A stretch of 64,000 nucleotides of DNA, from positions 62,001 through 126,000 of the forward strand of contig NZ_JACOFR010000017.1 in NCBI RefSeq assembly GCF_019455385.1. Direction: 5' to 3'. The position numbers and the translations under genes are program-made. The DNA is from Bradyrhizobium sp. BR 10289 (GTDB lineage: Bacteria; Pseudomonadota; Alphaproteobacteria; Rhizobiales; Xanthobacteraceae). This document shows, piece by piece, positions 9,232 to 17,720 of this stretch; within the stretch, counting starts at the first letter, position 1, and each line of letters opens with the position of its first letter. The notes under the pieces were generated by a model, which saw only the letters and a program-made list of their open reading frames with translations, was not told where the DNA came from and made no database searches.

Positions 9232-9828
9232 ATGGCAATGATTCCAATGCAAAAGACGTTCACCGCCTTCCAGGGCCCGCGCCGCCTGACCTCGGGGTCG
9301 GCCGGCGAAGTCGCGCTGGTCGTCAAGCGCGTCGCGCCGCGGCCGGACGAGCCCATCATCATCTTCGAGGACGCCACCGGCCGGTCGATCGACTTCGATC
9401 TGCGTGGCGGGGATCGCGAGGTGCTGGCGCGTCTGGCGAAGCTGATCCCGCCGCCGGTCGCGGAGACCGCGGCGCCGAGCGAGCCGCGCGGCCGCGGCCG
9501 GCCAAAACTCGGCGTAGTTGCGCGCGAGGTCACGCTGTTGCCGCGACACTGGGAATGGCTCGCGGCCCAGCCCGGCGGCGCCTCGGTCGCGCTGCGAAAG
9601 CTCGTCGACGAGGCGCGGCGTGTCAGCGGTGACAAGGACCGCGAGCGGCAGGCGCGCGATGCGGCCTATCACTTCATGTCGACCATGGCCGGCAATCTGC
9701 CGCAGTTCGAGGAAGCCTCGCGTGCGCTGTTCGCGGATGACCGGCGACGGTTCACCGGATTGATCGCGGACTGGCCGACCGACATCCGCGACCACATCGT
9801 CAAGCTCGCCTACAGCGACCGCGCCTAA
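9232..9828 (+). CDS. DUF2239 family protein
   Basis: A 198-residue soluble protein that I recognise as DUF2239, a family without known function. An N-terminal beta-rich part (TFTAFQGPRRLTSG ... IIIFEDATGRSIDFDLRG) leads to a basic linker EPRGRGRPKLGVVAREVTLLPRHWEWL, where GRGRPKLG resembles an AT-hook. A helical C-terminal half follows. The linker and the helix after it suggest nucleic-acid contact, but this is inference. Starts at 9232, 9238 and 9247 are all in frame and none has a clear ribosome binding site. A strong-looking promoter ends about 22 bp upstream, so the leader is very short. Confidence 0.8.
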   Translation: MAMIPMQKTFTAFQGPRRLTSGSAGEVALVVKRVAPRPDEPIIIFEDATGRSIDFDLRGGDREVLARLAKLIPPPVAETAAPSEPRGRGRPKLGVVAREVTLLPRHWEWLAAQPGGASVALRKLVDEARRVSGDKDRERQARDAAYHFMSTMAGNLPQFEEASRALFADDRRRFTGLIADWPTDIRDHIVKLAYSDRA

Positions 9829-9915
9829 GGCTTAGCGCGCGCTGACACTGCTATTGACGGCCGAGCCGCGCTTCGCGCGGCAACGGCTTTGCACGCCCTG
9901 ATGAAAGGCACATCC

Positions 9916-11265
9916 ATGTCCGCCGCCACGCCGCTCTGGACAACATTCCTCCGCTTTCTCGCGCCGCTGATGCTGAGCAACGCGCTGCAATCGCTGTTCG
10001 GCACCGTCAGCAACATCTATCTCGGCCAGATGATTGGCGTCGAGGCCCTTGCAGCCGTCTCGACGTTCTTCCCGGTGATGTTCTTCCTGTTCGCCTTTGT
10101 CATGGGCCTCAGCACCGGTGCGACGGTGCTGATCGGGCAAGCCTTCGGCGCCGGCGAACACGGCAGAATCAAAAGCATCGTGGGCACGACCCTCGCGATT
10201 GCGCTGCTGCTGTCGATATCGATCGCGCTGATCGGCGGCCTCTTCAGCCGCCAACTGATGATGCTGCTCGCGACTCCCGCGGACATTCTCGCTCCCGCCA
10301 GCGCCTATGCCCGCATCATGCTGCTCACCATGCCGCTTGGCTTCGTCTTCCTGCTGATGACGGCGATGATCCGCGGTGTCGGCGATGCGCTCACGCCGCT
10401 GCTGGCACTGGCGTTGTCGACGGCAATCGGCCTGATGCTGACGCCGCTCCTGATCCGCGGGTCGTTTGGACTGCCGGCCGCCGGCATCACCAGCCCGGCC
10501 TGGGCGTCCGCGATCGCCAACGCGCTGACCTTGATTGCGTTGGCCGCCTATCTGCGGCGAAGGAAGCACGCGCTTGCACCGGACGCCGCGCTGCTGAGCC
10601 ATCTGCGGCTCAACCGTGCCATGCTGGGCAAAATTCTGGGCATCGGATTACCGAGCGCAATCGGCATGGTCGTGATGGCGGTGGCGGAACTGGTGCTGCT
10701 CGGCCTCGTCAACGGTTATGGATCCGACGCCACCGCCGCCTATGGCGCCGTCAACCAGGTGATGGGCTATACCCAGTTCACAGCGATGTCGATTTCGATC
10801 GCGGTCTCGATCCTCGGCGCGCAGGCCGTCGGCGGCGGCGACAGGGCACGGCTCGACGGCATCGTCCGCACCGGCCTCGCCTTCAACCTCGTGCTGACCG
10901 GCGGGCTGGTGGCGCTGATCTACCTCGCACCACGCGCGGTGCTCGGCATCTTCATCACCGACGATGCCGTGCTCGACCTGGCGAAAGGGCTGCTGTACAT
11001 CGCCCTGTGGAGTTCGGTGCCGTTCGGCCTCGCCACGGTATTCTCCGGCGCGATGCGTGCGGCGGGCGTGGCCCTGACGCCGATGCTGCTGTCGATCTTC
11101 GCCATTGTCGCGATCGAGCTGCCGGCTGCGGTGATCCTCAGCCGCAGCATCGGCCTCGCGGGCGTGTGGGCGGCCTATCCCATCGTGTTCTGCGCCATGC
11201 TCATCTTGCAGACGGGTTATTACCTCATGGTGTGGCGGAAGCGGGCGATCCGGCGTCTGGTCTGA
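9916..11265 (+). CDS. MATE family efflux transporter
   Basis: A 449-residue membrane protein with 12 hydrophobic segments in two similar halves, as in multidrug and toxin extrusion (MATE) exporters. The N-terminal half carries MLSNALQSLFGTVSNIYLGQMIG and a conserved-type GLSTGATVLIGQAFGAGE. The C-terminal half repeats this pattern (SISIAVSILGAQAVGGGD). It would expel cationic drugs or metabolites using a Na+ or H+ gradient. ATG 9916 is chosen because AAAGG (9904-9908) precedes it; an in-frame ATG 9901 and TTG 9889 lie upstream. No regulator is adjacent. Confidence 0.92.
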   Translation: MSAATPLWTTFLRFLAPLMLSNALQSLFGTVSNIYLGQMIGVEALAAVSTFFPVMFFLFAFVMGLSTGATVLIGQAFGAGEHGRIKSIVGTTLAIALLLSISIALIGGLFSRQLMMLLATPADILAPASAYARIMLLTMPLGFVFLLMTAMIRGVGDALTPLLALALSTAIGLMLTPLLIRGSFGLPAAGITSPAWASAIANALTLIALAAYLRRRKHALAPDAALLSHLRLNRAMLGKILGIGLPSAIGMVVMAVAELVLLGLVNGYGSDATAAYGAVNQVMGYTQFTAMSISIAVSILGAQAVGGGDRARLDGIVRTGLAFNLVLTGGLVALIYLAPRAVLGIFITDDAVLDLAKGLLYIALWSSVPFGLATVFSGAMRAAGVALTPMLLSIFAIVAIELPAAVILSRSIGLAGVWAAYPIVFCAMLILQTGYYLMVWRKRAIRRLV

Positions 11266-11368
11266 TCATCAAGATATTATGACCATCATTAAACGGTGGA
11301 CCTGTGGCCCGCCCTGCGCCACAATGGAAGAAAATCTGTCTCAAGAAGCCAGGTCAGGGAGAACAAGT

Positions 11369-11977
11369 TTGACCCGTACAGCTCCGCAATTCCTGTTCGA
11401 TTTCGGCAGCCCGAACGCCTATCTCAGCCATCTCGCGATCCCCGCGATCGAGCAGCGCATCGGTGTCAAATTCGACTATGTGCCGATCCTGCTCGGCGGC
11501 ATCTTCAAATCGACCAACAACAGGTCGCCGGCCGAGACGCTGGCCGGTATCAAGAACAAGCGTGAATTCCAGCAGGTCGAGACCGAGCGCTTCATCAAGC
11601 GCTTCAAGGTCCCGCCCTATGTCATGAACCCGTTTTTCCCGGTCAACACGCTGAACCTGATGCGCACCGCGATCGCAGCGCAGGCCGAGGGCGTATTCGA
11701 GAAATATGTCGAGGCTGCCTTCCACCATATGTGGCGCGAGCCGAAGAAGATGGACGATCCTGAAGTGGCGGCGAAAGCGCTGGCCTCCTCCGGGCTCGAT
11801 GCCCAAAAGCTGTTCGCGCGCGCCCAGGACCCTGAGGTCAAGGCCAAGCTGATCAAGAATACCGAGGAAGCGGTCGCCCGCGGTGCGTTCGGCTCGCCGA
11901 CCTTCTTCGTCGGCAACGAAATGTTCTTCGGCAAGGAGCAATTGCGCGAGGTCGAGGAGGTGGTGTCGGGAAAGTGA
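11369..11977 (+). CDS. 2-hydroxychromene-2-carboxylate isomerase (DsbA-fold)
   Basis: A 202-residue protein of the DsbA/kappa-GST fold. The N terminus FLFDFGSPNAYLSHLAIP has Ser in place of the CxxC thiol pair, as in HCCA isomerases that need glutathione. Other family parts are NPFFPVNTLNLMR and the C-terminal GAFGSPTFFVGNEMFFGKEQL. The physiological substrate is probably an aromatic degradation intermediate, but no such pathway is nearby. TTG 11369 with AGGGAGA six bases upstream fits best; starting at 11279 would add 30 residues that do not look like the family. Confidence 0.88.
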   Translation: MTRTAPQFLFDFGSPNAYLSHLAIPAIEQRIGVKFDYVPILLGGIFKSTNNRSPAETLAGIKNKREFQQVETERFIKRFKVPPYVMNPFFPVNTLNLMRTAIAAQAEGVFEKYVEAAFHHMWREPKKMDDPEVAAKALASSGLDAQKLFARAQDPEVKAKLIKNTEEAVARGAFGSPTFFVGNEMFFGKEQLREVEEVVSGK

Positions 11978-11982
11978 AGCGC

Positions 11983-12053
11983 GCGAATGGCGAGTAGCGA
12001 ATAGCGGGTGGAAATTGCACTTGCTATTCGCTACTCCCTATTCGCCATTCGCC
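11983..12053. repeat. Palindromic repeat, copy 1 of the GAATGGCGAGTAGCGAA family
   Basis: GCGAATGGCGAGTAGCGAATAG is mirrored by CTATTCGCTACTCCCTATTCGCCATTCGCC, giving a long imperfect hairpin in the gap between two same-strand genes. A second member of the same family is at 21949-22012. No coding capacity. Confidence 0.8.
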
Positions 12054-12076
12054 AATAACAAAATCGGAGCTCTACA

Positions 12077-13000
12077 ATGCGCATTCTCGTGGTCGGCGCC
12101 GGCGCCATCGGCGGCTATTTTGGTGGCAGGCTGTTGCAGGCCGGCCGCGACGTCACCTTCCTGGTCCGCCCCAAGCGCGCCAGTGAGCTCGCCAGCGCCG
12201 GTCTCGTCATCAAGAGCCCGAATGGCGATGTCACCTTGAAGAATCCGCCGACGGTGCAGGCCGACGCGCTCAAGGAAAAATTCGACGTCGTGCTCTTGAG
12301 CTGCAAGGCGTTCGACCTCGACGATGCCATCAAGTCGTTTGCGCCGGCGGTCGGGCCGAATACGTCGATCATCCCCATGCTCAACGGCATGAAGCATCTC
12401 GACACGCTCGACGCAAAGTTCGGCAAGGAGCGCGTGCTCGGCGGCCTCTGCGCCATCGCCGCGACTTTGAACGAGAAGCGCGAGGTGGTGCAGCTGCAGC
12501 CGATGCAGTCGCTCAATTACGGCGAGCGCGACGGCAAGCTGTCGGATCGCGTCAAGGCGATCGACGAGGCCTTCAGGAGCGGTATCAATGGCGCCGCTGC
12601 CAGCCAGAACATCATGCAGGACATGTGGGAGAAGTGGGTGTTCCTGTCCTCGCTTGCAGCTTCCACCAGCCTGATGCGCACCTCCGTCGGCAACATCCTT
12701 GCCGCGCCCGGCGGCCGCGACTTCCTGCTCGGCATGCTGGATGAGACCAGCGCGGTCGCGACCGCCTCCGGCTACACGCCGGGCGGCCCGTTCTTCGAGC
12801 GCGTCAAGGGCAACCTCACCACCGAGGGCTCGCCGATGACCGCCTCGATGTTCCGCGACATCAAGGCGGGCCTGCCGGTCGAAGCCGATCACGTCATCGG
12901 CGACCTCATCGCGCGCGCTGACGCGGCGAAAGTGCCGGTGCCGAAGCTGCGCATCGCGTACACGCATTTGAAGGCGTATGAGAAGCAGCGGGCGGGGTAG
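12077..13000 (+). CDS. 2-dehydropantoate 2-reductase family protein
   Basis: A 307-residue protein of the PanE/ApbA ketopantoate reductase family, which reduces ketopantoate to pantoate with NADPH for pantothenate synthesis. The N-terminal Rossmann domain begins with GAGAIGGYFGGRL (residues 7-19). The helical C-terminal domain starts at about residue 170 with the catalytic-Lys segment MWEKWVFLSSLAASTSLMR and ends with the family-like pattern GLPVEADHVIGDLI. Many genomes hold several paralogues, so this one may act on a different 2-oxo acid and no symbol is given. It begins 99 bp after the isomerase gene. Confidence 0.88.
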   Translation: MRILVVGAGAIGGYFGGRLLQAGRDVTFLVRPKRASELASAGLVIKSPNGDVTLKNPPTVQADALKEKFDVVLLSCKAFDLDDAIKSFAPAVGPNTSIIPMLNGMKHLDTLDAKFGKERVLGGLCAIAATLNEKREVVQLQPMQSLNYGERDGKLSDRVKAIDEAFRSGINGAAASQNIMQDMWEKWVFLSSLAASTSLMRTSVGNILAAPGGRDFLLGMLDETSAVATASGYTPGGPFFERVKGNLTTEGSPMTASMFRDIKAGLPVEADHVIGDLIARADAAKVPVPKLRIAYTHLKAYEKQRAG

Positions 13001-13019
13001 GTAGCCACACGCTCCGCCG

Positions 13020-13179
13020 TCGTCCCGGACAAGCGCGCCTCAAGCGCGCGCAGATCCGGGACCCACCACTGCGCGTGGTTTGTCGAAAGCTGGTAGTGAC
13101 CGGCTTACGCGACGATTCGATCCTGTGGCTATGGGTCCCGGATCGGCGCTCCGCTTCGCTGCGCTTGTCCGGGACGATA
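13020..13179. repeat. Intergenic palindromic repeat (CGTCCCGGA type)
   Basis: The outer ends CGTCCCGGACAAGCGC and GCGCTTGTCCGGGACG are inverted repeats. Inside lies a second pair, GATCCGGGACCCA / TGGGTCCCGGATC. The element fills the gap between the convergent reductase and cytochrome genes. It is related in style, not in exact sequence, to the other repeats in the window. Confidence 0.7.
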
Positions 13180-13202
13180 GCGGTGTTTGTAGCTCGCCCC
13201 CG

Positions 13203-13784
13203 CTACCTAAAATACGCGAGATAATGCGAAACCGCCGTAATCTCCTCATCGCTCATGTGATAGGCGACATCGGCCATCGCGGCGACACCGCCGCCGACGC
13301 GCGCGCCGGCCTTGTAGTCATGCAGCGCCTTCACGAGATATTCCTCGCGCTGCCCTGCGAGCCGCGCGACGGCCTTGGTGCCGGCGAAGCTGTCGGTGTG
13401 GCATGAGGCGCAGCGGCGACCGATGGCGACCTGCGCACCCTTCTTCGACAAATCCGGGTCCTTGTCTTCCTCTGCCTTAGGCGGCGTCATTTGGGAGAAG
13501 TAGGCGCCGAAATTGCGGATGTCCTCGTTGGTGATTTCTTCCGCGATCGGCTGCATCTGGTCGTTCTTGCGCGAGCCGGCGCGGAAGAACACCAGCTGCC
13601 ACTGGAGGAACTGATCGGGCTGGCCGGCCAGCGAGGGGATGTTCTCGGTCTGCGAGATGCCGTTCTCGCCGTGACAGCCGGAGCAGACCGCGGCTTTCTC
13701 CTTGATCGCGGCGTTATCGGCGGCTTGACCGGCCGGCGCGAGCAGCAACGCCGCAAACAGAATTCCAGACCGAACGACCCGCAT
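13203..13784 (-). CDS. Di-haem cytochrome c, c4-like
   Basis: A 193-residue secreted cytochrome with a signal peptide ending near AAD (residue ~22). Two CxxCH haem sites are present: C34-C37-H38 and C125-C128-H129. Each half has a downstream Met that can be the sixth ligand (NDQMQPI near residue 77 and VAAMADVAYHM near 173). This two-domain arrangement is that of cytochrome c4. It is a periplasmic electron carrier, probably between a dehydrogenase and a terminal oxidase. The upstream gene on the same strand is a quinoprotein-like dehydrogenase, a plausible electron donor, although a terminator hairpin lies between them. Confidence 0.92.
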   Translation of the reverse strand: MRVVRSGILFAALLLAPAGQAADNAAIKEKAAVCSGCHGENGISQTENIPSLAGQPDQFLQWQLVFFRAGSRKNDQMQPIAEEITNEDIRNFGAYFSQMTPPKAEEDKDPDLSKKGAQVAIGRRCASCHTDSFAGTKAVARLAGQREEYLVKALHDYKAGARVGGGVAAMADVAYHMSDEEITAVSHYLAYFR

Positions 13785-13800
13785 GGCTGATTTCTCCGAC

Positions 13801-13893
13801 TGTCATTGCCAGGCGACGCAGGCCCGGCAATCCATCCTGTTTGCAAAGCGTTTCTGGTTTGATGGATGCCCGGATCAAGTCCGGGCACGACGA
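13801..13893. repeat. Intergenic repeat fragment (CTGTCATTGCC type)
   Basis: A non-coding stretch with nested inverted pieces (ATCCATC/GATGGAT and GCCCGGATCAAGTCCGGGC). The GATCAAGTC/GGGC half recalls the repeat at 60641-60743, which carries CGCCCGATCAAGTCGGGCG. It separates the cytochrome gene from the terminator of the dehydrogenase gene. Confidence 0.55.
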
Positions 13894-13922
13894 ACGCGTT
13901 CCACAGCAGGCCCGTCACAAGC

Positions 13923-13956
13923 AAAAGAGGCTGCGGCCAAGCCTGGTCGCAGCCTC
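13923..13956 (-). terminator. Rho-independent terminator of the sorbosone dehydrogenase-like gene
   Basis: GAGGCTGCG (13927-13935) and CGCAGCCTC (13948-13956) form a perfect 9-bp stem with a 12-nt loop. Read on the minus strand the stem is followed by TTTT. It lies 16 bp past the dehydrogenase stop codon. Confidence 0.85.
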
Positions 13957-13971
13957 GTTATCGTAGCCGCG

Positions 13972-15246
13972 CTACTTCTTGCTGTAGCTGATGCGGTAGA
14001 TCGCGCCGGCCCAGTCGTCGGCGACGAGGATCGAGCCGTCCTTGGCGAGGATGATGTCGTCGGGACGGCCGAGATAGCCCTGATCGCCCTCAATCCAGCC
14101 GGAGGCGAACACTTCCTGCTTTGCGTTCTTGCCGTCGGGCCCGACGATCACGCGCATGATGCGGCCGCCCTGGTACTTGTGGCGATTCCAGGAGCCGTGC
14201 TCGGCGATCAGGATGTTGTTCTTGTACTCGGGCGGAAATTGATCGCCGGTATAGAACTTCATACCGAGCGGAGCGACGTGGGCGCCGAGGTTCAGCACGG
14301 GCGGCGTGAACTCGGAGCATTTGTGGCCCATCGCGAATTTCGGATCCGGCAGGTCGCCCTGGTGGCAGTAGGGATAGCCGAAATGCTCGCCGATCTTGCT
14401 GATCATGTTCAGCTTGTCCGAGGGCAGATCGTCGCTGACCCAGTCGCGGGCGTTCTCGGTGAACCAGTACTTTCCGGTGCGCGGATCGACGTCGCCGCCG
14501 ACCGAGTTGCGGACGCCGAGGGCCCAGATTTCCGCATTTCCGGTCTTGGGATCGACGCGGCGGATCTGCGACACGCTGGTCGGGGGAATGCCGACGTTGA
14601 AAGGCGGTCCGAATGGAATGTAGAACCAGCCCTCCTTGTCGACCGCGATGTACTTCCAGCCATGTGCGGCATAGGACGGCATGTCGTCATAGACGACCTT
14701 GCCCTCGCCCGGATTGTCGAGCTTGTTCTCGATGTCGTCGTAGCGGATCAGCTTGTCGACCGCGATGACATAGAGCGCGCCATCCTTGACGGCCAGACCC
14801 GTGGGCATGTTGAGCCCCTTCAGGATGGTCTTGACCTCTTTCTTGCCGTTGTTGTCCTTGATGGCATAGACGTTGCCGAGGCCGAACGAGCCGACGAACA
14901 GTGTGCCCTTGTCGCCCCAAGCCATCTGCCGCGCGGCGAGCACGCCTGAGGCGTAGACATCGATCTTGAAGCCCGGCGGCAGCTTGATCTTCTTGACGAG
15001 GTTGGCGAGTTCGGCGTCGGAGGCGCCGGTCGGCGGACCCGAGGGCGGCGCGAGACCCTTCTGCGCCTCGGTCTCGTCGCCGAGGAACCAGTCATCCGGC
15101 GGATGGGTCCAGAATTCCTTGGTGCCGGATTCGTATTTCTTCAGCGCCCGGTTCTTGTCCTGCTGTTGCGCGCTGCCGGCGCTGGTCCCTGCAAGAAGGG
15201 CCACGGCTGCAAGCGCCAACACGGATCGATGGAACATCGATGTCAT
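13972..15246 (-). CDS. PQQ-dependent sugar dehydrogenase / L-sorbosone dehydrogenase-like protein
   Basis: A 424-residue secreted protein with a signal peptide (about residues 1-26, ending SAGSAQ). The rest has the repeated blades of a six-bladed beta-propeller, for example MAWGDKGTLFVGSFGLGNVYAI, GVRNSVGGDVDPRTGKYWFTENARDWVSDDLPSDKLN, and the C-terminal RPDDIILAKDGSILVADDWAGAIYRI. These match the soluble glucose/sorbosone dehydrogenase family that uses PQQ in the periplasm. Whether PQQ binds here cannot be seen. A di-haem cytochrome gene follows on the same strand and may accept the electrons. The gene has its own terminator. Confidence 0.88.
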   Translation of the reverse strand: MTSMFHRSVLALAAVALLAGTSAGSAQQQDKNRALKKYESGTKEFWTHPPDDWFLGDETEAQKGLAPPSGPPTGASDAELANLVKKIKLPPGFKIDVYASGVLAARQMAWGDKGTLFVGSFGLGNVYAIKDNNGKKEVKTILKGLNMPTGLAVKDGALYVIAVDKLIRYDDIENKLDNPGEGKVVYDDMPSYAAHGWKYIAVDKEGWFYIPFGPPFNVGIPPTSVSQIRRVDPKTGNAEIWALGVRNSVGGDVDPRTGKYWFTENARDWVSDDLPSDKLNMISKIGEHFGYPYCHQGDLPDPKFAMGHKCSEFTPPVLNLGAHVAPLGMKFYTGDQFPPEYKNNILIAEHGSWNRHKYQGGRIMRVIVGPDGKNAKQEVFASGWIEGDQGYLGRPDDIILAKDGSILVADDWAGAIYRISYSKK

Positions 15247-15489
15247 CGCGTCACTCCCCTAAGGCAGCCGTCAGGGCTGCACGTTATTTTGTTATGGCTA
15301 GTCGAGAGGCGAAGTTTTCAAGTCCGCCCGAGAGGCAGACGCAAAAAGGTTAGCACATCTGCCGGCGGTGAGAAGCGCGTCGCGTGCGCCGCGGTAGCGC
15401 TCAATAAAAGTTGAGACGGATTTTCTCCCGATGCGAATGCAGCAGCGGCAACGATCTCGCTGCAACGCGGTATCGACATCGGGCGTAGC

Positions 15490-16485
15490 TTAATCTGGAG
15501 GCAGCTGGACGGGGTAAGGTCCGTCGTCGAATGTCATGTCGTGGTAGCCTTTCGACCCGACCTCGCGCGCGAGCGCGCTGCGAAAATCGCCGTTACCGCG
15601 AAGGCTGTGCAGCACATGCGCGAAATCGAATTCGGGATGCCAGCCCAGCTCGCGCCGCGCCCGCGCGTTGACATAGACGCGGTCGATCTCGGGGAATAGC
15701 CGCCAGCCGCGCGCGGCGTAGAGTTCCGCGCAGTCCGGATAGAGCGCGCGCACGACGCTTGCGGCATCGCGCGTCAAGTCCGCGAGATGATGCGGCTCGA
15801 ACGGCGTGGTGGCGGACACGATATAGCGGGCAAAGCCGATCTTCGGCGCGCGCTCGGCGGCGAGCAGATGGGCGCTCACGGCATCCGCTATATCCAGCCG
15901 TCTATAGAGCAGCTCGTTGGCCTGGGCGTTGTCCAGCGAGTAGGCCGACCGCATCGCCGGGTCGTCGTCGTCTTCGGGGAAGAAGCGCGACGTCCGGAGG
16001 ACAATCACCGGCAGCCCGCGCTCGCGGAAGAACAGCTCGCAGAGAGTTTCCGCCATCAGTTTGGTCGTGCCGTAGATATTCTTCGGCACCGGCGGCAGAT
16101 CCTCGGTGACCCACACCGCCGCCTGTCCCGCCCCGGCGCGAAGCTGCGATCCGAACGCGCTGGTCGTGCTGGTGAAGACGAAGCTCTTCACGCCGGCGTC
16201 CGCCGCCGCCTCGAGCAGATTGAGCGTGCCGGTGACGTTGGTGTCGACAAAGTCCTGCTTGCTATGGGTCGCCACATGCGGCTTGTGCAGCGTCGCGGTG
16301 TGGATCACCGCGGTGACGCCGGACATCTGGCGGCGCACGAACGCGGGATCGACGATCGAGCCGACGGCATCGGTGAAGCGCGATGGCTTCAGGTCGATGC
16401 CACGAGCGGGGCAACCGTGCCTGCGGAGGGTCCGCAGGATGGCTTCCCCAAGGTGACCCGCGCTGCCCGTAACCAGAATTGCCAT
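15490..16485 (-). CDS. NAD-dependent epimerase/dehydratase (extended SDR)
   Basis: A 331-residue extended short-chain dehydrogenase. The nucleotide-binding TGSAGHLG starts at residue 6, the catalytic Ser-Tyr-Lys set appears as FTSTTSAFGS and YGTTK, and substrate-domain segments follow (VIVLRTSRFFPEDDDDP). Such enzymes modify nucleotide sugars or similar polar substrates. The ATG giving MAILVTG is chosen, since the family begins right before the Rossmann strand; a start 12 codons upstream is possible. No sugar cluster surrounds it, so the substrate is open. A 243-bp gap with no gene follows downstream. Confidence 0.85.
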   Translation of the reverse strand: MAILVTGSAGHLGEAILRTLRRHGCPARGIDLKPSRFTDAVGSIVDPAFVRRQMSGVTAVIHTATLHKPHVATHSKQDFVDTNVTGTLNLLEAAADAGVKSFVFTSTTSAFGSQLRAGAGQAAVWVTEDLPPVPKNIYGTTKLMAETLCELFFRERGLPVIVLRTSRFFPEDDDDPAMRSAYSLDNAQANELLYRRLDIADAVSAHLLAAERAPKIGFARYIVSATTPFEPHHLADLTRDAASVVRALYPDCAELYAARGWRLFPEIDRVYVNARARRELGWHPEFDFAHVLHSLRGNGDFRSALAREVGSKGYHDMTFDDGPYPVQLPPD

Positions 16486-16572
16486 TTGAGACCGAATGGA
16501 CCGACCCGTCAGATGGAACAAAAAGAAAACAAATTGACTGCGAAGGCCGTCGGGGGGAATGTAACTACTTCA

Positions 16573-16593
16573 CCGTCAACCCTATATTGACGG
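16573..16593 (+). promoter_or_regulatory. Inverted repeat over a -10-like box before the nucleotidyltransferase islet
   Basis: CCGTCAA (16573-16579) and TTGACGG (16587-16593) are perfect inverted arms around a 7-bp spacer. TATATT (16583-16588), which could be a -10 box, straddles the spacer and right arm. The site ends 12 bp before the first islet ATG. This arrangement suggests autoregulation, as is usual for toxin-antitoxin operons; the binding protein is unknown. Confidence 0.5.
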
Positions 16594-16605
16594 GGTATCT
16601 CGATA

Positions 16606-16875
16606 ATGACGCAGATGAAAAGCCCCGTTCTGGTTCTGGCGACTGTGAATGCGCCGTATAGCCAAAAGCTAGACGCGCAGGCGCTTGTCGATTGCCTTCT
16701 GGATCCCTCTTCGGCGAAAGCGGCTTGCGGTCCGATGTCGTCGTTTTTTGGGGATGTTGAACCCGAGCTGCAAGTCGCGTTCGCTGAAATGCATGGCGTC
16801 AGCCGCGATCAATTGGTTGCCGCAGCGAAGGCGTTCGCCGAATTTTCGGGGCAATCTTATCCACTCGCGGCGTAA
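16606..16875 (+). CDS. Small hypothetical protein, possible antitoxin of the nucleotidyltransferase
   Basis: An 89-residue protein I do not recognise. It has a hydrophobic start (SPVLVLATVNAPYS), an acidic middle and a helical, Ala-rich C terminus (RDQLVAAAKAFAEFSG). It ends 3 bp before the GTG of the AbiEii-like nucleotidyltransferase gene and so is almost certainly in the same operon. In classical AbiE systems the partner AbiEi is a larger winged-helix antitoxin; this protein is much shorter, so either it is a different kind of antitoxin or it has another job. Start is ATG 16606, with ATG 16615 as alternative. Base composition is lower in GC than in the neighbours. Confidence 0.65.
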   Translation: MTQMKSPVLVLATVNAPYSQKLDAQALVDCLLDPSSAKAACGPMSSFFGDVEPELQVAFAEMHGVSRDQLVAAAKAFAEFSGQSYPLAA

Positions 16876-16878
16876 CAC

Positions 16879-17529
16879 GTGAGCGCTCAATCAGGTTGGG
16901 TGCAACTTTTTCGCATTGCCTGTGCGATGATCCGACAAGTGAACGTCGAACAGAAAATCATTGATCATTGGACGTTCGGCGGCGGCACGGCGATGATGCT
17001 GCAAATCGATCATCGCTTGAGTCACGATGTTGATATCTTTCTCTCGGACCCGCAAGTTCTTTCCTTCCTCGACCCGCAGAAGCATGACTTCAATTTCGAG
17101 GTTAAGCCTGTTGACTACAAAGGGGACGGAGCGCGGTCTCTCAAGCTCGGCTTTGAATTTGGCGAGATCGACTTTATCGCTGTGCCGTCACTAACAGGTT
17201 CGCCGACGACGCCAGCGAAGGTTGAAGGCGAAGCGGTCCTGTTGGAGACAATCCCGGAAATCATTGCGAAGAAAGTCTATCATCGGGGCGATCGCATCGC
17301 GCCACGCGACATATTCGACATCGCGGCATGCAGTGAAATGCATGCGGCATCGATCATCAAGGAGCTGGCGAGCTATCGCGACCGCGTCGCAAGTACGCTG
17401 ACCGCAATTGACAGATTGAAGCCCGACTTTGTGAAGGCAGCGATTGATCAGCTTTTAATTAAAGATCCATTTCGGCCGACCGCAAAAGTAGCGTTGGAAA
17501 AGACCAAGGACCTCCTTCGCGCTGTATAG
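16879..17529 (+). CDS. AbiEii-type nucleotidyltransferase toxin family protein
   Basis: A 216-residue protein of the AbiEii/DUF1814-like nucleotidyltransferase family. The polymerase-beta-type core is complete: GGGT at residues 34-37, the carboxylate pair D50 and D52 in SHDVDIF, and a third acid D98 in GEIDFIAV. The C-terminal family block EIIAKKVYHRGDRIAPRDIFDIA is also present. AbiEii toxins add nucleotides to tRNA acceptor ends or other targets and act in phage abortive infection. The start is GTG 16879 directly after the small upstream gene. The islet sits between an epimerase gene and tRNA-Gly and has lower GC than the surroundings, suggesting acquisition. Confidence 0.85.
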   Translation: MSAQSGWVQLFRIACAMIRQVNVEQKIIDHWTFGGGTAMMLQIDHRLSHDVDIFLSDPQVLSFLDPQKHDFNFEVKPVDYKGDGARSLKLGFEFGEIDFIAVPSLTGSPTTPAKVEGEAVLLETIPEIIAKKVYHRGDRIAPRDIFDIAACSEMHAASIIKELASYRDRVASTLTAIDRLKPDFVKAAIDQLLIKDPFRPTAKVALEKTKDLLRAV

Positions 17530-17645
17530 CCAAGGCGAACCGCTCTGAACCAAGGGTTTTGGGACGCCGAGTCCACACCAAGAATCGGGCGCAGCGACCA
17601 CGCCCCGGTGGGGGTGTCAGTCCGGCTGGATGCTCTCGGAAAAAT

Positions 17646-17720
<75 letters not shown>

